This document shows, piece after piece, positions 36,617 to 49,082 of a stretch of 64,000 bases of DNA. Both the position numbers and the translations under genes were made by a program. This DNA comes from Triticum aestivum (Eukaryota; Streptophyta; Magnoliopsida; Poales; Poaceae), in NCBI RefSeq assembly GCF_018294505.1, contig NC_057810.1:205238113-205302112 (forward strand), in the 5' to 3' direction. The notes below the pieces were generated by a model. That model made no database searches and was not told the origin of the DNA. It saw only the letters and a program-made list of their open reading frames with translations. Within the stretch, counting starts at the first letter, position 1. Every line of letters starts with the position of its first letter.

Positions 36617-38548
36617 ACATATTTCTCACCGACTTTACATCCATGTTCACACACTAGTCGTCGGTGCTCATACTCTTTCATTGTATTATCCATGTTAGTT
36701 TAAATTTCTTTTTCTAGTTTTCTTCTTGTGTGTTTGATAAACCTTGAGAAAAACCAAAAAATTAGTTAGTTTAATTTCCTTGCTTGTAGTAGGATTAAAA
36801 TGAAAACCCAAAAAGATTTCTAGTTCTTCTTCTTACTTGTTGGGAGCTTTCCCGTGTAAATAGTTTTATTTTCTTTTCTTTCCTTTGGGGGTCGAGAAGA
36901 CCATATTGAAAATGCTTAGTGACTCTTATATGCATGATTGTTTATTTAATTTAGAGCCCATATTACTTGTCTTCTCTCTTAAGTTGAATGCTTGCAGATT
37001 CCAGCTTAGTCCAATGCACATACACTCTTATTATTATACACATCGTTCGGTCGTGCGAGTGAAAGGCAATAATGACGATATATGATGGACTTATTGGGAT
37101 GAGAAAAGCTGGTATGAACTCGACCTCTCTTGTTTTTGTAAATATGATGAGTTCATCGTTCCTGAGTCAGCTATTATGAAGTAAACATATTTGCAATGAC
37201 ATTTAGAGATTATAGTTACTTGTGCCATGCTTGATTAGTTATGAGTTATAATGGTTTACCTTGCATGCCAACATGCTATTAGAATGATTATGATGTGATA
37301 TGATGGGATGGTATCCTCCTTTGAATAAATTGAGTGACTCGACTTGGCACATGTTCATGCATGTAGTTGAATAAAACCAACATAGCCTTCATGATATTTA
37401 TGTTCATGGTGGATTATATCCTACTCATGCTTGTACTCGGTCTGAATTAATTTTAATGCATGCTTATGACTGTTGTCGCTCTCTCAGTTGGTCGCTTCCC
37501 AGTCTTTTGCTAGCCTACACCTGTACTAAGCGGGAATACCGCGTGTGCATCCAAACTCCTTAAACCCCAAAGTCGTTCCATAAGAGTCCACTATACCTAC
37601 CTATATGCGGTATCTACCTGCCGTTCCAAGTAAACTTGTATGTGCCAAACTCCAAACCTTCAAATGAAATTCTGTTTTGTATGCTCGAGCAGCTCATGTT
37701 ACAACTAGGGCTGCCTATATCTTCCATGCTAGGTGGGTTATTCTCAGAGGAATGGACTCCGCTCCTCATTCACGAGAAAGGGTCGGTAACCGGGATGCCC
37801 AGTCCCATGATCCAAAAAGATCAAAGCAAATCAAAATAATTAAACAAAACTCCCCAGGGCTGTTGTATGTTGGAGGCACTCGTTGTTTCGAGCAAGCCAT
37901 GGATTGATGCTTGTTGGTGGTTGGGGGAGTATAAACCTTTACCATTCTGTTTGGGAACTGCCTATAATGCATGTAGTATGGAAGATACAGCCATCTCTTA
38001 GGTGTTGCGTTGACAACAAAAGTATACCGCTCAAAATGTTATTCAATCTCTATTTTAAAATCGAGCTCTGGCACATCTACAAATCCCTGCTTCCCTCTGC
38101 GAAGGGCCTATCTATTTACTTTTATGTTGAGTCATCATCCTTCTTATTAAAAGCACCCGCTGGAGAGCACACTGTCATTTGCATGTATTATTATTGGTTT
38201 ATATTGGGTATGACTTGACTGGATCTCTTTTACCATGAATTACAATGTTTAGTCAGTCCTTGATCTTTAAAGGTGCTCTGCATTTATGTTTTGCGGTCCT
38301 AGAAAGGGCTAGCGAGATACCATTTTGTTATATCATGTTATAATTATTTTGAGAAAGTGTTGTCATCTGAGTTTTATTATTATGGCTCGCTAGCTGATTA
38401 TGTTATTGATATGAGTGATTGTGAGAGCTAAATATTATTGTGAGTATGGTTAGTTCATAATATTTGCTGAAGCTTGAATGCTGGCTTTTCATGTTTACAA
38501 CAACAAGAGCAAACAGAGTTTGTAAAAGTTTTTCTTTATCACTTTCAG
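36617..38548 (+). other. Element B 3' non-coding internal region, ending in a deletion
   Basis: Homologous to the 3' regions of A and C. It breaks off after tttatcactttcag at 38548. The next ~58 bp seen in C, including the polypurine tract and the first 7 bp of the LTR, are missing. Confidence 0.75.
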
Positions 38549-39956
38549 TCTCCAACGTATCTACTTTTCCAAACACTTTTGCCCTTGTTTTGGACTCTAA
38601 TTTGCATGATTTGAATGAAACTAACCTAGACTGACGCTGTTTTCAGTAGAACTGCCATGATGTTGTTTTATGTGTAGAAAAGAAAAGTTCTCGAAATGTA
38701 CTGGAAATCCACGGAGGCACTTTTTGGAATTAATAAGAATTTTTGGCGAAATAATTAATGCCAGGGGCCCCACAACCTGTCCACGAGACAGGGGGGCGCC
38801 CCCCCTAGGGCGCGGCCTCCTATCTCATGGGCCCCCTGGATCTCCTCCAACCTCAACTCCAACTCCATATATTCCGTCTCGGGGAAAAAATTGGAGAGAA
38901 AGTTTCATCGCGTTTTACGACACAGAGCCGCCGCCAAGCCCTAATCTCTCTCGGGAGGGCTGATCTGGAGTCCGTTCGGGGCTCCGGAGAGGGGGATTCG
39001 TCGCCGTCGTCATCATCAACCATCCTCCATCCTCCATCACCAATTTCATGATGCTCACTGCCGTGCGTGAGTAATTCCATCGTAGGCTTGCTGGATGGTG
39101 ATGGGTTGGATGAGATTTACCATGTAATCAAGTTAATGTTGTTAGGGTTTGATCCCTAGTATCCACTATGTTCTGAGATTGATGTTGCTATGACTTTGCT
39201 ATGCTTAATGCTTGTCACTAGGGCCCGAGTGCCATGATTTCAGATCTGAACCTATTATGTTTTCATGAATATATGTGTGTTCTTGATCCTATCTTGCAAG
39301 TCTATAGTCACCTATTATGTGTTATGATCCGACAACCCCGAAGTGACAATAATCGGGATACTTCTCGGTGATGACCGTAGTTTGAGGAGTTCATGTATTC
39401 ACTATGTGTTAATGCTTTGGTCCGGTTCTCTATTAAAAGGAGGCCTTAATATCCCTTAGTTTCCACTAGGACCCCGCTGCCACGGGAGGGTAGGACAAAA
39501 GACGTCATACAAGTTCTTTTCCATAAGAACGTATGACTATTTACGGAATACATGCCTACATTACATTGATGAATTGGAGCTAGTTCTATATCACCCTATG
39601 TTATAACTATTGCATGAGGAATCGCATCCGACATAATTATCCATCACTGGTCCATTGCCTATGAGCTTTTCATATATTGTTCTTTGCTTATTTACTTTTC
39701 CATTGCTACTGTTACAACTACTACAAAAACCCAAAAACATTTATTTTTACTGTTGCTACCGTTACCTTTATTATCATACCACCTTTGCTACTAAATACTT
39801 TGCTGCAGATACTAAGTTATCCAGGTGTGGTTGAATTAACAACTCAACTGCTAATACTCAAGAATATTCTTTGGCTCCCCTTGTGTCGAATCAATAAATT
39901 TGGGTTGTACTTCAGCCTCGGAAGCTGTTGCGATCCCCTACACTTGTGGGTTATCA
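38549..39956 (+). repeat. Element B 3' LTR lacking its first 7 bp
   Basis: Begins tctccaacgtatc, which is nucleotide 8 of the 5' LTR, and ends GGGTTATCA. Hairpin arms CCACGAGA (38781-38788) and TCTCATGG (38823-38830) are retained. The TSD tccac follows. Confidence 0.88.
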
Positions 39957-40425
39957 TCCACCAGAACTATAACCGGTCTGTGATCAGGCTGGCGAGGATC
40001 CTTGTTTATTACTTTATATAGAGGAAACAACTCGCGCCAGTTATTACAAGCCACCGCCCGATCCAGTCTCTCCCTTGTACATCCTTCAACATCATGCCAA
40101 TTGTTACACCACGTATAGGGATGTCCTTCAAATCCTCGAGCCCGCACAACTCCAGTGTGTCACGAAAAGCATCCATACATCCCTGGGCCCGAGCCGGCCC
40201 TCTTTCCTTCTCATTTGCAAATAGGATTTTGTTAAAATTGCCCAAACATATCCATGGTAGGTTCATCTGCCCCTTCAGTGACTGCGATGCCTTCCACGCA
40301 TTTTCTTTCTCCCCCACTTTGGACTCCCCATACAAGCCCGTGAACCACCGCTGCACTCCATTTTTCTCCATCACCACCACATCTATAAAGTATGTATCCT
40401 TCCATCATAGTCGTACATCCACTTG
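39957..40425 (-). pseudogene. LINE ORF2: endonuclease C-terminal part
   Basis: The minus strand reads WKDTYFIDVVVMEKNG, QRWFTGLYGESKVGEKENAW, then LPWICLGNFNKILFANEKE, where L1 endonucleases normally have GDFNEIL. In another frame it continues FEGHPYTWCNNWHD and TRERLDRAVACNNWRELFP, then PDHRPVIVLVD. At least one frameshift is present. It connects in frame across the solo LTR to the N-terminal part at 41866-42094, and across element B to the reverse transcriptase. Confidence 0.82.
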
Positions 40426-41865
40426 TTGGAGATATGCCCTAGAGGCAATCATGTATGATGATATTTCCTGTGTGTTTATGAATAAAGATAGTTCTTGGAT
40501 GTAATCAATGATACTTGTTGGCAAGTATGTGACTTGTCTGTGATATCTTGTGTTGTATGATACATCCTAAATTGTCCCTAGTTGCAAGTGACGTGTGGGC
40601 ACACGTTAGACTAGACTAGCATATGACACGATGGATGGCTCGGTCTCACTAACCATGGAGCATTGGATGCTAACCGGATAATATGGACTCAGAAGGATCT
40701 GGTCGGATTCGACGTAGTCTAATCCGAGTCGAGATAAGGTCCAAGTCGGACAGACCCAACTATGAGACGCAGCGATATGTCATCTGTGAGTCTCTAGTAC
40801 GACATATGTTCTATGTCCTAAGACTTGAGCTGACGCATGTACTCGGGATGGTGACAAACTTGCTTTGGGCCAACCAAACGCTACTCCATGACTGGGTAGT
40901 TACAAAGGCAGGTTTCGGGTTTGTCCAGTCCCATGCTGCGAGACATGGTCGAGCAAGATGGGATTTGCCCCTCCGATCAGGAGAGATATACTTTGGGCCC
41001 CTCGTGTGATCTGACCAGGATAAGCATGAACATGCAACAAGGATTATGAGATAATCTGGATAGTGGTCGGTATCAATGGAACGAGAAAGAGTTCGGGCTA
41101 GCACAAGGATGACAGTCTCGTCTTGAGCCAGACAACATATATCGTGAGGCAAAGGGAACAAAAGTGTGACACGTTGTACAGGTTCGCCTAACCAACTTCA
41201 TAGTCTGCTTGGTGGTTGTCACGCCTTGCTAGAGGCCGCTACCAACCATGCAGGTAGGAGGTGATCCGAACTGTGACCAAGCCGACTTGAACCTAAGGGG
41301 TCGCGCGCTTAAGGGAAGGAACCTACGAGGTCGGTTCGGAGGAGACTGGTCGGATGTGATCCGAACTGGACTTGGAACGCGACCGAGTAGACTTTGGGCT
41401 TTAGGGTGCATGCGAGGCCCAAGTGTTGAGCCCGCGATGGACACCTATATAAAGTGGAGGTGCGGCACACTCATGAGGGTTGATCGCTTCGGCACCGTCG
41501 TTAGGGCTTTGCATGTGTTGCAACTAGCCACCTCCACTCGTCACCGACTCTGTGATCGGACCTAGCAGTCCGCCGCATGGTGTTCCTCCTACACGCGCGG
41601 ATAACGTTAGAGGCGGTGCACTTGCGCCACTCCGGCGAACCTGTTCGCGGGATCCGATTGGCTATGTGGGAGATCGGCAAGGAGGAGACGACTCCGGGAA
41701 TGCGAGGCGACTCCGGGAACGCGCTGCCTCAACTCTACTTCTGCTGCATGGCACTGCGTGTCTAGTGGTAACGATCTGTGATCCATCTCCCGTAGCATGT
41801 TCTTAGTTGTTCTGTGTGTAGGAAATTTTAATTTGCAGTCGACGCACCCTACGTTGAACCCAACA
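40426..41865 (+). mobile_element. Copia-type solo LTR (Angela/BARE/Maximus-like)
   Basis: A 1440-bp unit starts TGTTGGAGATATGCCC and ends GAACCCAACA, with perfect 5-bp TSDs ccact (40421-40425 and 41866-41870). There is no internal domain, primer site or second LTR. It splits the LINE endonuclease, whose frame rejoins when the LTR and one ccact are removed. The start matches the barley/wheat BARE/Angela-like superfamily, with the family name uncertain. Its orientation is read from the TGTTGG start. Confidence 0.87.
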
Positions 41866-42094
41866 CCACTCCCCTTTGCCAAAAGAGAGCGAGCCCTCCC
41901 CGGCGACCTTCCGGATCTTTCACCACCATGTTTGGCATACCAAGCTCCCACCTCAAATGCTCCATCTCCCTCCCATAGCTTTTAGTTTCAGAGAGAAAGA
42001 ACACATCATGATCTTCCACCTTCTGTAGTTCCAAAAGGCTTCAAACTACTGCGGGGTTCCCAAGCCCCTGGCAGTTCCATGCTATAAGTTTCAT
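41866..42094 (-). pseudogene. LINE ORF2: endonuclease N-terminal part
   Basis: The ATG at 42094 starts MKLIAWNCQGLGNPAVV, the classic opening of plant L1 ORF2. It meets an in-frame TGA (probably from CGA), then reads LLELQKVEDHDVFFLSETKS and GRRGGLALFWQRG as far as the solo LTR. ORF2 starts 75 bp after the ORF1 end. Confidence 0.82.
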
Positions 42095-42168
42095 TTTTGC
42101 TCGTGGAGCTATTCCGACAGCCTCGCCTCATGGTTTTGAGTCATCTTCTCCTCTGCCCGAGCCATCTT

Positions 42169-43550
42169 CTAACTATCTTCCTCCCCCTCAACAACATCCA
42201 TGTCCGCACCTTGCCTCTTCTCTCCTACGACCACACCAAGGCCCTGCTGATTATGTATCCCCTCCTCCCTTTTTATTCTCTTAAATCTGGACATTTGCTT
42301 CTCTACCAGCTTCTCCTTTTGTGAACTATGGACCAACCCCTCACTTATCCCCTCTTCCACAAACACCTCCCTTCCTTCGCTCCACCAGCTACCTTTTCTT
42401 TTTCAGTCACGGCCTTATCTGCTTTGCCCACCTCTACAACCACTAGTTCACTCCCTCTACTATGACTTGTTGCTTTGGTCATGGTCTCAAAAGAGAGTTG
42501 CTTCCTGATTCCACCATCTCTGGCATTCTCTATAGTCATCGACGGATTGTACTTGAGCGGGGTAGTTACTTCCTCATCAATACCCTTCTTCTCTCCCTTG
42601 TCTTTGATCATCAGATTGTTATTTTTCCGCCAAGAATCACTATCACTCCCTGATAAGCTCCTGTGTCCCCCCCACTGAAACTCCTCCCACTCCCTTCGCT
42701 CCTGCTCCCCCATAGCTTCTGTTATTTGTCCATGAGCCCCGATTCCCTTCAAGCACTCTTTTAGGTATGAAAGCCTTCATCCATGCACCGTATTGGGCCA
42801 CCTCCCCCTTCTTCAGCTTTGAAGTACACTCCTTGTTCACATGTCCCAGCCTTCCATAGGTATAACAAAAATCAGGCAGAAATTCATACTCAAACCTACA
42901 CCAAAGATCCATTCCCTTCCCTTACCTGGCCCAATGATCCTTCTCTTCTTCTCCTCCTCGCCTTCCTCCCTAGTGAACCCTCGCATTAGAGGTTGTTGAA
43001 TGTCAATTCTGACTTTGACTCTTAAGAAGCTCCCTATGGCCATCTCATCAGGTCCAACATCTACTTCTGAAGTCTCCCCCATGAACCCGCCGATTGCTTC
43101 CCCTGCCTCACGACACATCATGCCAAGTGGTATGTTAAAGATCCTGACCCACACTGGTACCCAATGAAATTCAAACTCCTTTAGGGTTTTCCTAGGTACA
43201 AAATGCTCCACAACCAGGAGACCCTTTCTGAACTCCCATGGCCCATCATCCAAACCCTTCCTTTTCCCCGCTGGTTGATGAAAAGTGAACAGAAAAGTGT
43301 TCTCACCCATGTCTTTGTAGTACAATCCCTTCAAAGGGCACCAGACCCTGTCCAGTGCATTCTTCAGGCCTTCCGTGTATGCCAGCTTGTCGGACATGAG
43401 TTTAGCAATTGCCTGCAACTCTACCATTCCCACCTTGTTCCCTTCTCCCCAAACGATCTTCTTCCCACTGCTCTCCATCTTCGACAACTTCAAGCTCTTC
43501 ATCAGCCCCTCCATATGCTTCATCCTACTCAAGGACCCCAACCTGGCCAT
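42169..43550 (-). pseudogene. LINE ORF1: DUF4283 and zinc-knuckle protein
   Basis: The ATG at 43550 (MARLGSLSRMKHMEG) opens a frame with a DUF4283-type region (NTFLFTFHQPAGKRKGLDDG, PWEFRKGLLVVEHF, VPVWVRIFNIPLGM). After a frameshift near 42840 it reads LPDFCYTYGRLGHVNKEC, a CCHC knuckle in which the second cysteine is replaced by tyrosine. Less conserved charged sequence continues in shifted frames to 42169. This is the RNA-binding ORF1 of plant L1 LINEs, and several frameshifts make it inactive. Confidence 0.78.
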
Positions 43551-43795
43551 GAACCCTCGGACCAAAATTCAGGGCAGAAAACCTGGTGTACGATTGTGCG
43601 CCCTAGATCACATGAAAGGCCTATGGTGTGGAAAAGGAGGAGAAAGCAGATCTAGACTCAAACTGATCTACAGGGTCTGGGTTCCAGTGGCGGCACAGGC
43701 ACAGAAACCCTAGAAGGCGATCGCTTCCTGATCGCCCACGAGATCGCCCGAGGAAACCTAACCGTCACCCACGGGACAGACAACAGGTGCAAACA

Positions 43796-44850
43796 ATTAA
43801 AAGGAAACATCTAATCTACTAGTATTTCTTTGGACGAACAAGACCACCAAAAGAGTCGAGCATCAGGAAGTTTCTCAGGTGGTGTCTCATGTGTTTAAAG
43901 GAATCAGGATGGGGGCCACCGGCTGGCAAAACTAAATTAACCAGCGCACAATTAGGAGAGTCAAACTTTATCTGTAGCATGCCGAGATGTAAAAGGCAAA
44001 TCAGTTTAAATAAAGTAGGAGTCCAGTATGTTTGGAAAGCTTGCGTGCTTCTAATTCTTGTTAGATGGGTCGGCTATACTAGTATAAATAGCCATAGTAC
44101 GGTCAATGTATAGGCATGTTATTTTATAAAATAGACACGGTGTGTTTTCAAAGGTAGACACCCATATCAAGTTTTAGAGGGATCTTTAGAAAACCTCTGT
44201 GTTGCGATTTCTTTGTAGAAATTGTTTTGGCGTGTGAGTACCATCGTCGAGATTGGTTTTCTCGTGCTAATCCGCAAGGTTCAAACCCTCTATTTCATGT
44301 ACATCGTGTGCGCAGGCGAGAGGCTACTGCCGCTGAAGGTGGAGTGTCGTGAAAGGTCGGGCCGCAACAACGGATTGGGTCTCACATTGAGGTTTGATAC
44401 AATTTTTTCTCTCTGGTTCTTGAGTTGATCTACTTGTGTTGCTGCAATGGTGAATACATAGAAATCAAATTCAAGTGTGCATGGTGCACATGAAGGAGAT
44501 GCAGAGGACGAGGTGCCCTTGCCCATCTATGATGTAAGTGTTGCCCCGACTATTGTGCTAGGATTGGAGGAAACTCGTGACTATGTGCTGAATCAAGTGG
44601 GGAGGCACATCGACAAGGTCGAGGAAAGTCTTGGAAAAAAGATAGCTGATCTGACTAAGGCCGTTCATTGACTGAGACCACGACCACCGCCTAGTGATGG
44701 GCCTGCTGCACCGCGACATCATTAGCAATTACCTAGACAACGGGTACATGAACATGTTCAAAACCATGGTAGAATCAAGATCATTAGTCTGAGGGGGCTG
44801 GTAGCTATGATGAGCCTATACGATGTCATTATAATCATCATGGTGGTGTA
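43796..44850. other. Flank between LINE and element C; one unidentified short ORF
   Basis: Mostly unrecognised DNA. At 44477-44671 a frame of 64 codons (DEVPLPIYDVSVAPTIVLGL, then LNQVGRHIDKVEESLGKKIA) looks protein-like but is short, has no clear start context, and is followed by a stop and more coding-like sequence to about 44760. I do not recognise it. It could be a gag or cellular gene fragment. Confidence 0.3.
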
Positions 44851-46236
44851 TAATACGTCTCCGTCGTATCTACTTTTCCAAACACTTTTGCCCTTGTTTT
44901 GGTCTCTAACTTGCATGATTTGAATGGAACTAACCCGGACTAACGTTGTTTTCAACAGAACTGCCATGGTGTTATTTTTGTGAAGAAATAAAAGTTCTCG
45001 GAATGACCTGAAAATCCATGGAGCAACTTTTCAGAATTAATAAAAAATATTGGTGAAAGAATTAGCACTAGGGGCCCCGCACCCTGTCCACGAGGGTGGG
45101 GGGCGCGCCCCCTGCCTCGTGGCCCCCCTAGACCTCCACCGACCTCAACTCCAACTCCATATATTTGCTTTCGCGGAGAAAAAAATCAGAGATGAAGTTT
45201 CATCACATTTTATAATACAGAGCCGCCTCCTAGCCCTAAACTCTCTCGGGAGGGCTGATCTGGAGTCCGTTCGGGGCTCCGGAGAGGGGGATTCGTCGTA
45301 GTCGTCATCATCAACCATCCTCCATCACCAATTTCATGATGCTCACCGCCGTGCGTGAGTAATTCCATCGTAGGCTTGCTGGACGGTGATGGGTTGGATG
45401 ATATTTACCATGTAATCAAGTTAGTTTTGTTAGGGTTTGATCCCTAGTATCCACTATGTTCTGAGATTGATGTTGCTATGACTTTGCTATGCTTAATGCT
45501 TGTCACTAGGGCCCGAGTGCCATGATTTCAGATTTGAACCTATTATGTTTTCATGAATATATGTGAGTTCTTGATCCTATCTTGCAAGTCTATAGTCACC
45601 TATTATGTGTTATGATCTGACAACCCCGAAGTGACAATAATCGGGATACTTCTCGGTGATGACCGTAGTTTGAGGAGTTCATGTACTCACTAAGTGCTAA
45701 TGCTTTGGTCTGGTACTCTATTAAAAGGAGGCCTTAATATTATTTAGTTTCCATTAGGACCCCGCTGCCACGGGAGGGTAGGACAAAAGATGTCATGCAA
45801 GTTATTTTCCATAAGCACGTATGACTATATTCAGAATACATGCTTACATTACATTGATCAACTTGAGCTAGTTCTGTGTCACCCTATGTTATAACTATTA
45901 CATGAGGAATCGAATCAGACATAATTATCCATCACTGATCCAATGCCTATGAGCTTTTCACATATTGTGCCTTGCTTATTTACTTTACCGTTGCAACTGA
46001 TACAATTACTACAAAACTGCTACTATTACTTTTGCTACTGTTACCATTACTTCCATACTACTTTGCTACTAAATACTTTACTGCAGATACTAAGTTATCC
46101 AGTTGTGGTTGAATTGACAACTCGACTGCTAATACTTGAGAATATTCTTTGGCTCCCCTTGTGTCGAATCAATAAATTTGGGTTGAATACTCTACTCTCG
46201 AAAACTGTTGCGATCCCCTATACTTGTGGGTCATCA
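44851..46236 (+). repeat. Element C 5' LTR
   Basis: A 1386-bp LTR homologous to the element B LTR. It has AATAAAAGTTCTCGGAATG (44987-45005) and hairpin arms CCACGAG (45088-45094) and CTCGTGG (45116-45122). Confidence 0.87.
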
Positions 46237-46247
46237 AGACTATTTTC

Positions 46248-46265
46248 TAGCACCGTTGCCGGGGA
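46248..46265 (+). other. Decayed tRNA-Asp primer binding site, element C
   Basis: TAGCACCGTTGCCGGGGA, two mismatches from the intact site of element B, at the same distance from the LTR end. Confidence 0.75.
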
Positions 46266-46314
46266 GCATAGCTCTATTCTTTGAGTCACCTGGGATTTAT
46301 ATCTGCTGGTCACT

Positions 46315-49082
46315 ATGAGGAACTTGAAAGACGAAATAATTAAGATTTATCCCTCAACTACGAGGGGAGGTAAGGAACTGCCATCTAGCTCTGCACTAGA
46401 TTCTCCTTCTGTTATGAGTAAGCTTGCGACACCTAAACCTGCTTATGCTATTAATTCTGATATGTCGCATGTTATTAATGATGCCACTTCTACTATGCAT
46501 GATACTTATGATGAAACTACTTCTGTGCTTGATACTACTGTGCCATTAGGTGAATATCTTGATGAACAACTTGCTAGGGCTAGTGAGAATGAAATTCTTG
46601 AAACTGATATTATTGAAGATAGTGATGATGAAGGTTCTCCCCCTAAATATGAATTGCATGTTGTTCCTGAGGGTTATGTTATGGATGAAGAAACTGCTAG
46701 AGATTTTCTTGCTTGCAATGATAGATCTGATATTAAGAAGTTATTAGCTAAACTGAAACAGAAATCTCTGAATGCTAGAATGAAATATGACCTTGCTTTT
46801 TCTACTTCACCTATCTTTGTTACTGATAAGAATTATGATTTCTCTGTCGATCCTGAGATAATTACTTTGGTCGAATCTGATCCTTTTTATGGCTATGAAT
46901 CTGAAACTGTTGTGGCACATCTTACTAAGTTAAATGATATAGCCACCTTGTTCACTAATGATGAGAAATCTCGCCACTATTATATCCTTAAGATATTTCC
47001 ATTCTCTTGATGCTAAAACTTGGTTTAATTCTCTTGATCCTGGTTGTGTGCGTAGTCCCCAGGATATGATTTATTACTACTCTGCTAAATATTTCTTTGC
47101 TCATAAGAAACAACCTACCTTAAGGGAAATATATAATTTTGTGCAAATTGAAGAAGAGAGTCTGCCACAAGCTTGGGGGAGGCTTCTCCGATTACTTAAT
47201 GCTTTGCCTGATCATCCTCTTAAGAAAAGTGAAATACTTGATATCTTTTATAATGGACTAACTGATGCTTCCAAGGACCACTTGGATAGTTGTGCTGGTT
47301 GTGTTTTAAGGGAAAGAACAGTCGATCAAGCTGAATGCTATTGAATAACATGTTGACTAATGAAAACAATTGGACACTTCCTTAGCCAACTCTTGAGCCA
47401 ACTCCTAAACCAACTCCGAAGAAAAGGGTTGTTCTATTTCTCAGTCCTGAAGATATGCAAGAGGCAAAGAAATCTATGAAAGAAAAAGGTATTAAAGCTG
47501 AAGATGTTAAGAATTTACCTCCTGTTGAAGAAATACATGGTCTTAATGTACCTATCAAAGAAACACATGGTCTTGATAACCTGACACAGGTAGTAAAGGT
47601 GAATTCTCTCTATAGATATGCTAAATTTGAAATCCCGTCTACTAAGTTTGCTAGCCAATGCTTGGATGAATTTGATGACTTTATGGCTAGACAGGAAAAC
47701 TTTAATGCTTATGTTGGTAGACAATTGAAACAAAATGCTTATATGATTGGACACTTGAGTGATTATATGGCTAGAGTTAAGGGTGGACTTAAACTCATTA
47801 GCAAACATGCTTCTATGGTTAACACTCAAGCAGAAGAAGTACTTAAGGCTCAAGATGATTTGCTTGATGAATTAAATAATAAACATGACTTTGCTATTAG
47901 AGTGGCTACTAGAACGGGTAAAATGACTCATGAACCTTTGTATCCTGAAGGCCACCCTAAGAGAATTGAGCAAGATTCTCAGACAAATAATGTTGATGCA
48001 CCTAGTCCTTCTAAAAAGAAGAAAAAGAAGAATGATATGACTTTGCATGCTTCTAGTGAACCTGTTGTAGACACACCTGAGAATCAATGATATTTCTATT
48101 TCTGATGCTGAAACACAATCTGGTGATGAACAGGAACCCAGTGATAATGATAATGATAATGTTCATGTTGATGCTCAACCTAGTAATAATAATGATGCAG
48201 AGATTGAACCTATTGTTGATCTTTATAAATCACAATCAAAGAATCAACGATATGATAAGAGACTTTGTTGCTAGGAAGCACGGTAAAGAAAGAGAACCAT
48301 GGGTTCAGAAACCCATGCCTGTTCCTCCTAAGCCAGCCAAGAAAAAGGATGATGAGGATTTTGAGCGCTTTGCTGAAATGATTAGACCTATCTTTTTGTG
48401 TATGCATTTGACTGGTATGCTTAAAGTAAATCCTTATGCTAAGTACATGAAAGATATTATTACAAATAAAAGAAAGATATCGGAAGCTGAAATTTCCACC
48501 ATGCTTGCTAATTATACTTTTAAAGGTGGAATACCTAAGAAACTAGGAGATCCAGGAGTACCAACTATACCATGCTCCATTAAAAGATACTATGTTAAAA
48601 CTGCTTTATATGATCTTGGAGCCGGTGTTAGTGTTATGCCTCCCTCTTTATATCATAGACTTGAATCGAATAAATTGACACCTACTGAAATATCTTTGCA
48701 AATGGCCGATAAATCAACTGCTATACATGTCGGTATTTGTGAGGATGTGTCTGTTGTGGCTGCAAACATTACTATCTTAACGGACTTTGTTATTCTTGAT
48801 ATTCCCGAGGACGATAGTATGTTGATTATCCTTGGTTGACCCTTTTTGAATATCGCGGGGGCTGTTATTGATTGCAACAAAGGCAATGTCACTTTTCATG
48901 TTAATGGTAATGAGCATACGGTACACTTATCAAGGAAACAACCTCAAGTTCATAGCATCAATTCTATTGGAAAAATTCCATCAATTATTATTGGAGGCTC
49001 CGAATTTCCTCTTCCTACTGTCAAGAAGAAATATGATATTCTTATTATTGGGGATGTTCATATCCCCGTTGAGGTAACCTAG
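46315..49082 (+). pseudogene. gag-protease polyprotein, element C
   Basis: The ATG at 46315 starts MRNLKDEIIKIYPSTTRGGK. The frame breaks near 47005 (a few codons lost in the SLKGDAKTW region), again near 47335, at a TAG at about 47383 (GAG to TAG), at a 2-base loss near 48088, near 48255, and at a TGA at 48837 inside ILGRPFL. Protease-like LYDLGAGVSVMPPSLYHRL is recognisable, with the otherwise conserved CDLGA cysteine changed to tyrosine. The last block ends at 49082. No reverse transcriptase follows. It has clearly been inactive for longer than the element B copy. Purine tract AAGCTTGGGGGAG lies at 47169-47181. Confidence 0.84.

Larger units (their letters stand above)
30823..39956 (+). 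mobile_element. Element B: Athila-like Gypsy retrotransposon nested in the LINE
   Basis: The 5' LTR (30823-32234) starts TGATACGTCTCC and ends GGGTTATCA. The 3' LTR (38549-39956) matches it but lacks the first 7 bp. Flanking pentamers are tccat (30818-30822) and tccac (39957-39961), and LINE sequence resumes in frame on both sides. A perfect tRNA-Asp primer site follows the 5' LTR. Coding content is gag-protease, then a shortened Athila ORF1-like gene, with no pol. The 3' polypurine tract is deleted. By eye the two LTRs differ by a few percent. Confidence 0.9.
27381..43780 (-). mobile_element. Full-length L1-type LINE, split by two later insertions
   Basis: A perfect 15-bp TSD, caacaggtgcaaaca, lies at 27366-27380 and 43781-43795. 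Removing element B (30823-39956), the solo LTR (40426-41865) and their duplicated pentamers leaves about 5.8 kb, the expected size of a plant L1. The minus strand carries ORF1 (DUF4283 plus zinc knuckle), then ORF2 (endonuclease, reverse transcriptase, zf-RVT, RNase H) and a short A run next to the left TSD. Reading frames rejoin sensibly across both insertions, which supports the nesting. Stops and frameshifts show it is inactive. Confidence 0.9.

Noticed and set aside
41229..41951. ORFs of 62-114 codons in the solo LTR and its right flank
   Set aside because: Inside the LTR or reading against the LINE endonuclease. No protein pattern.
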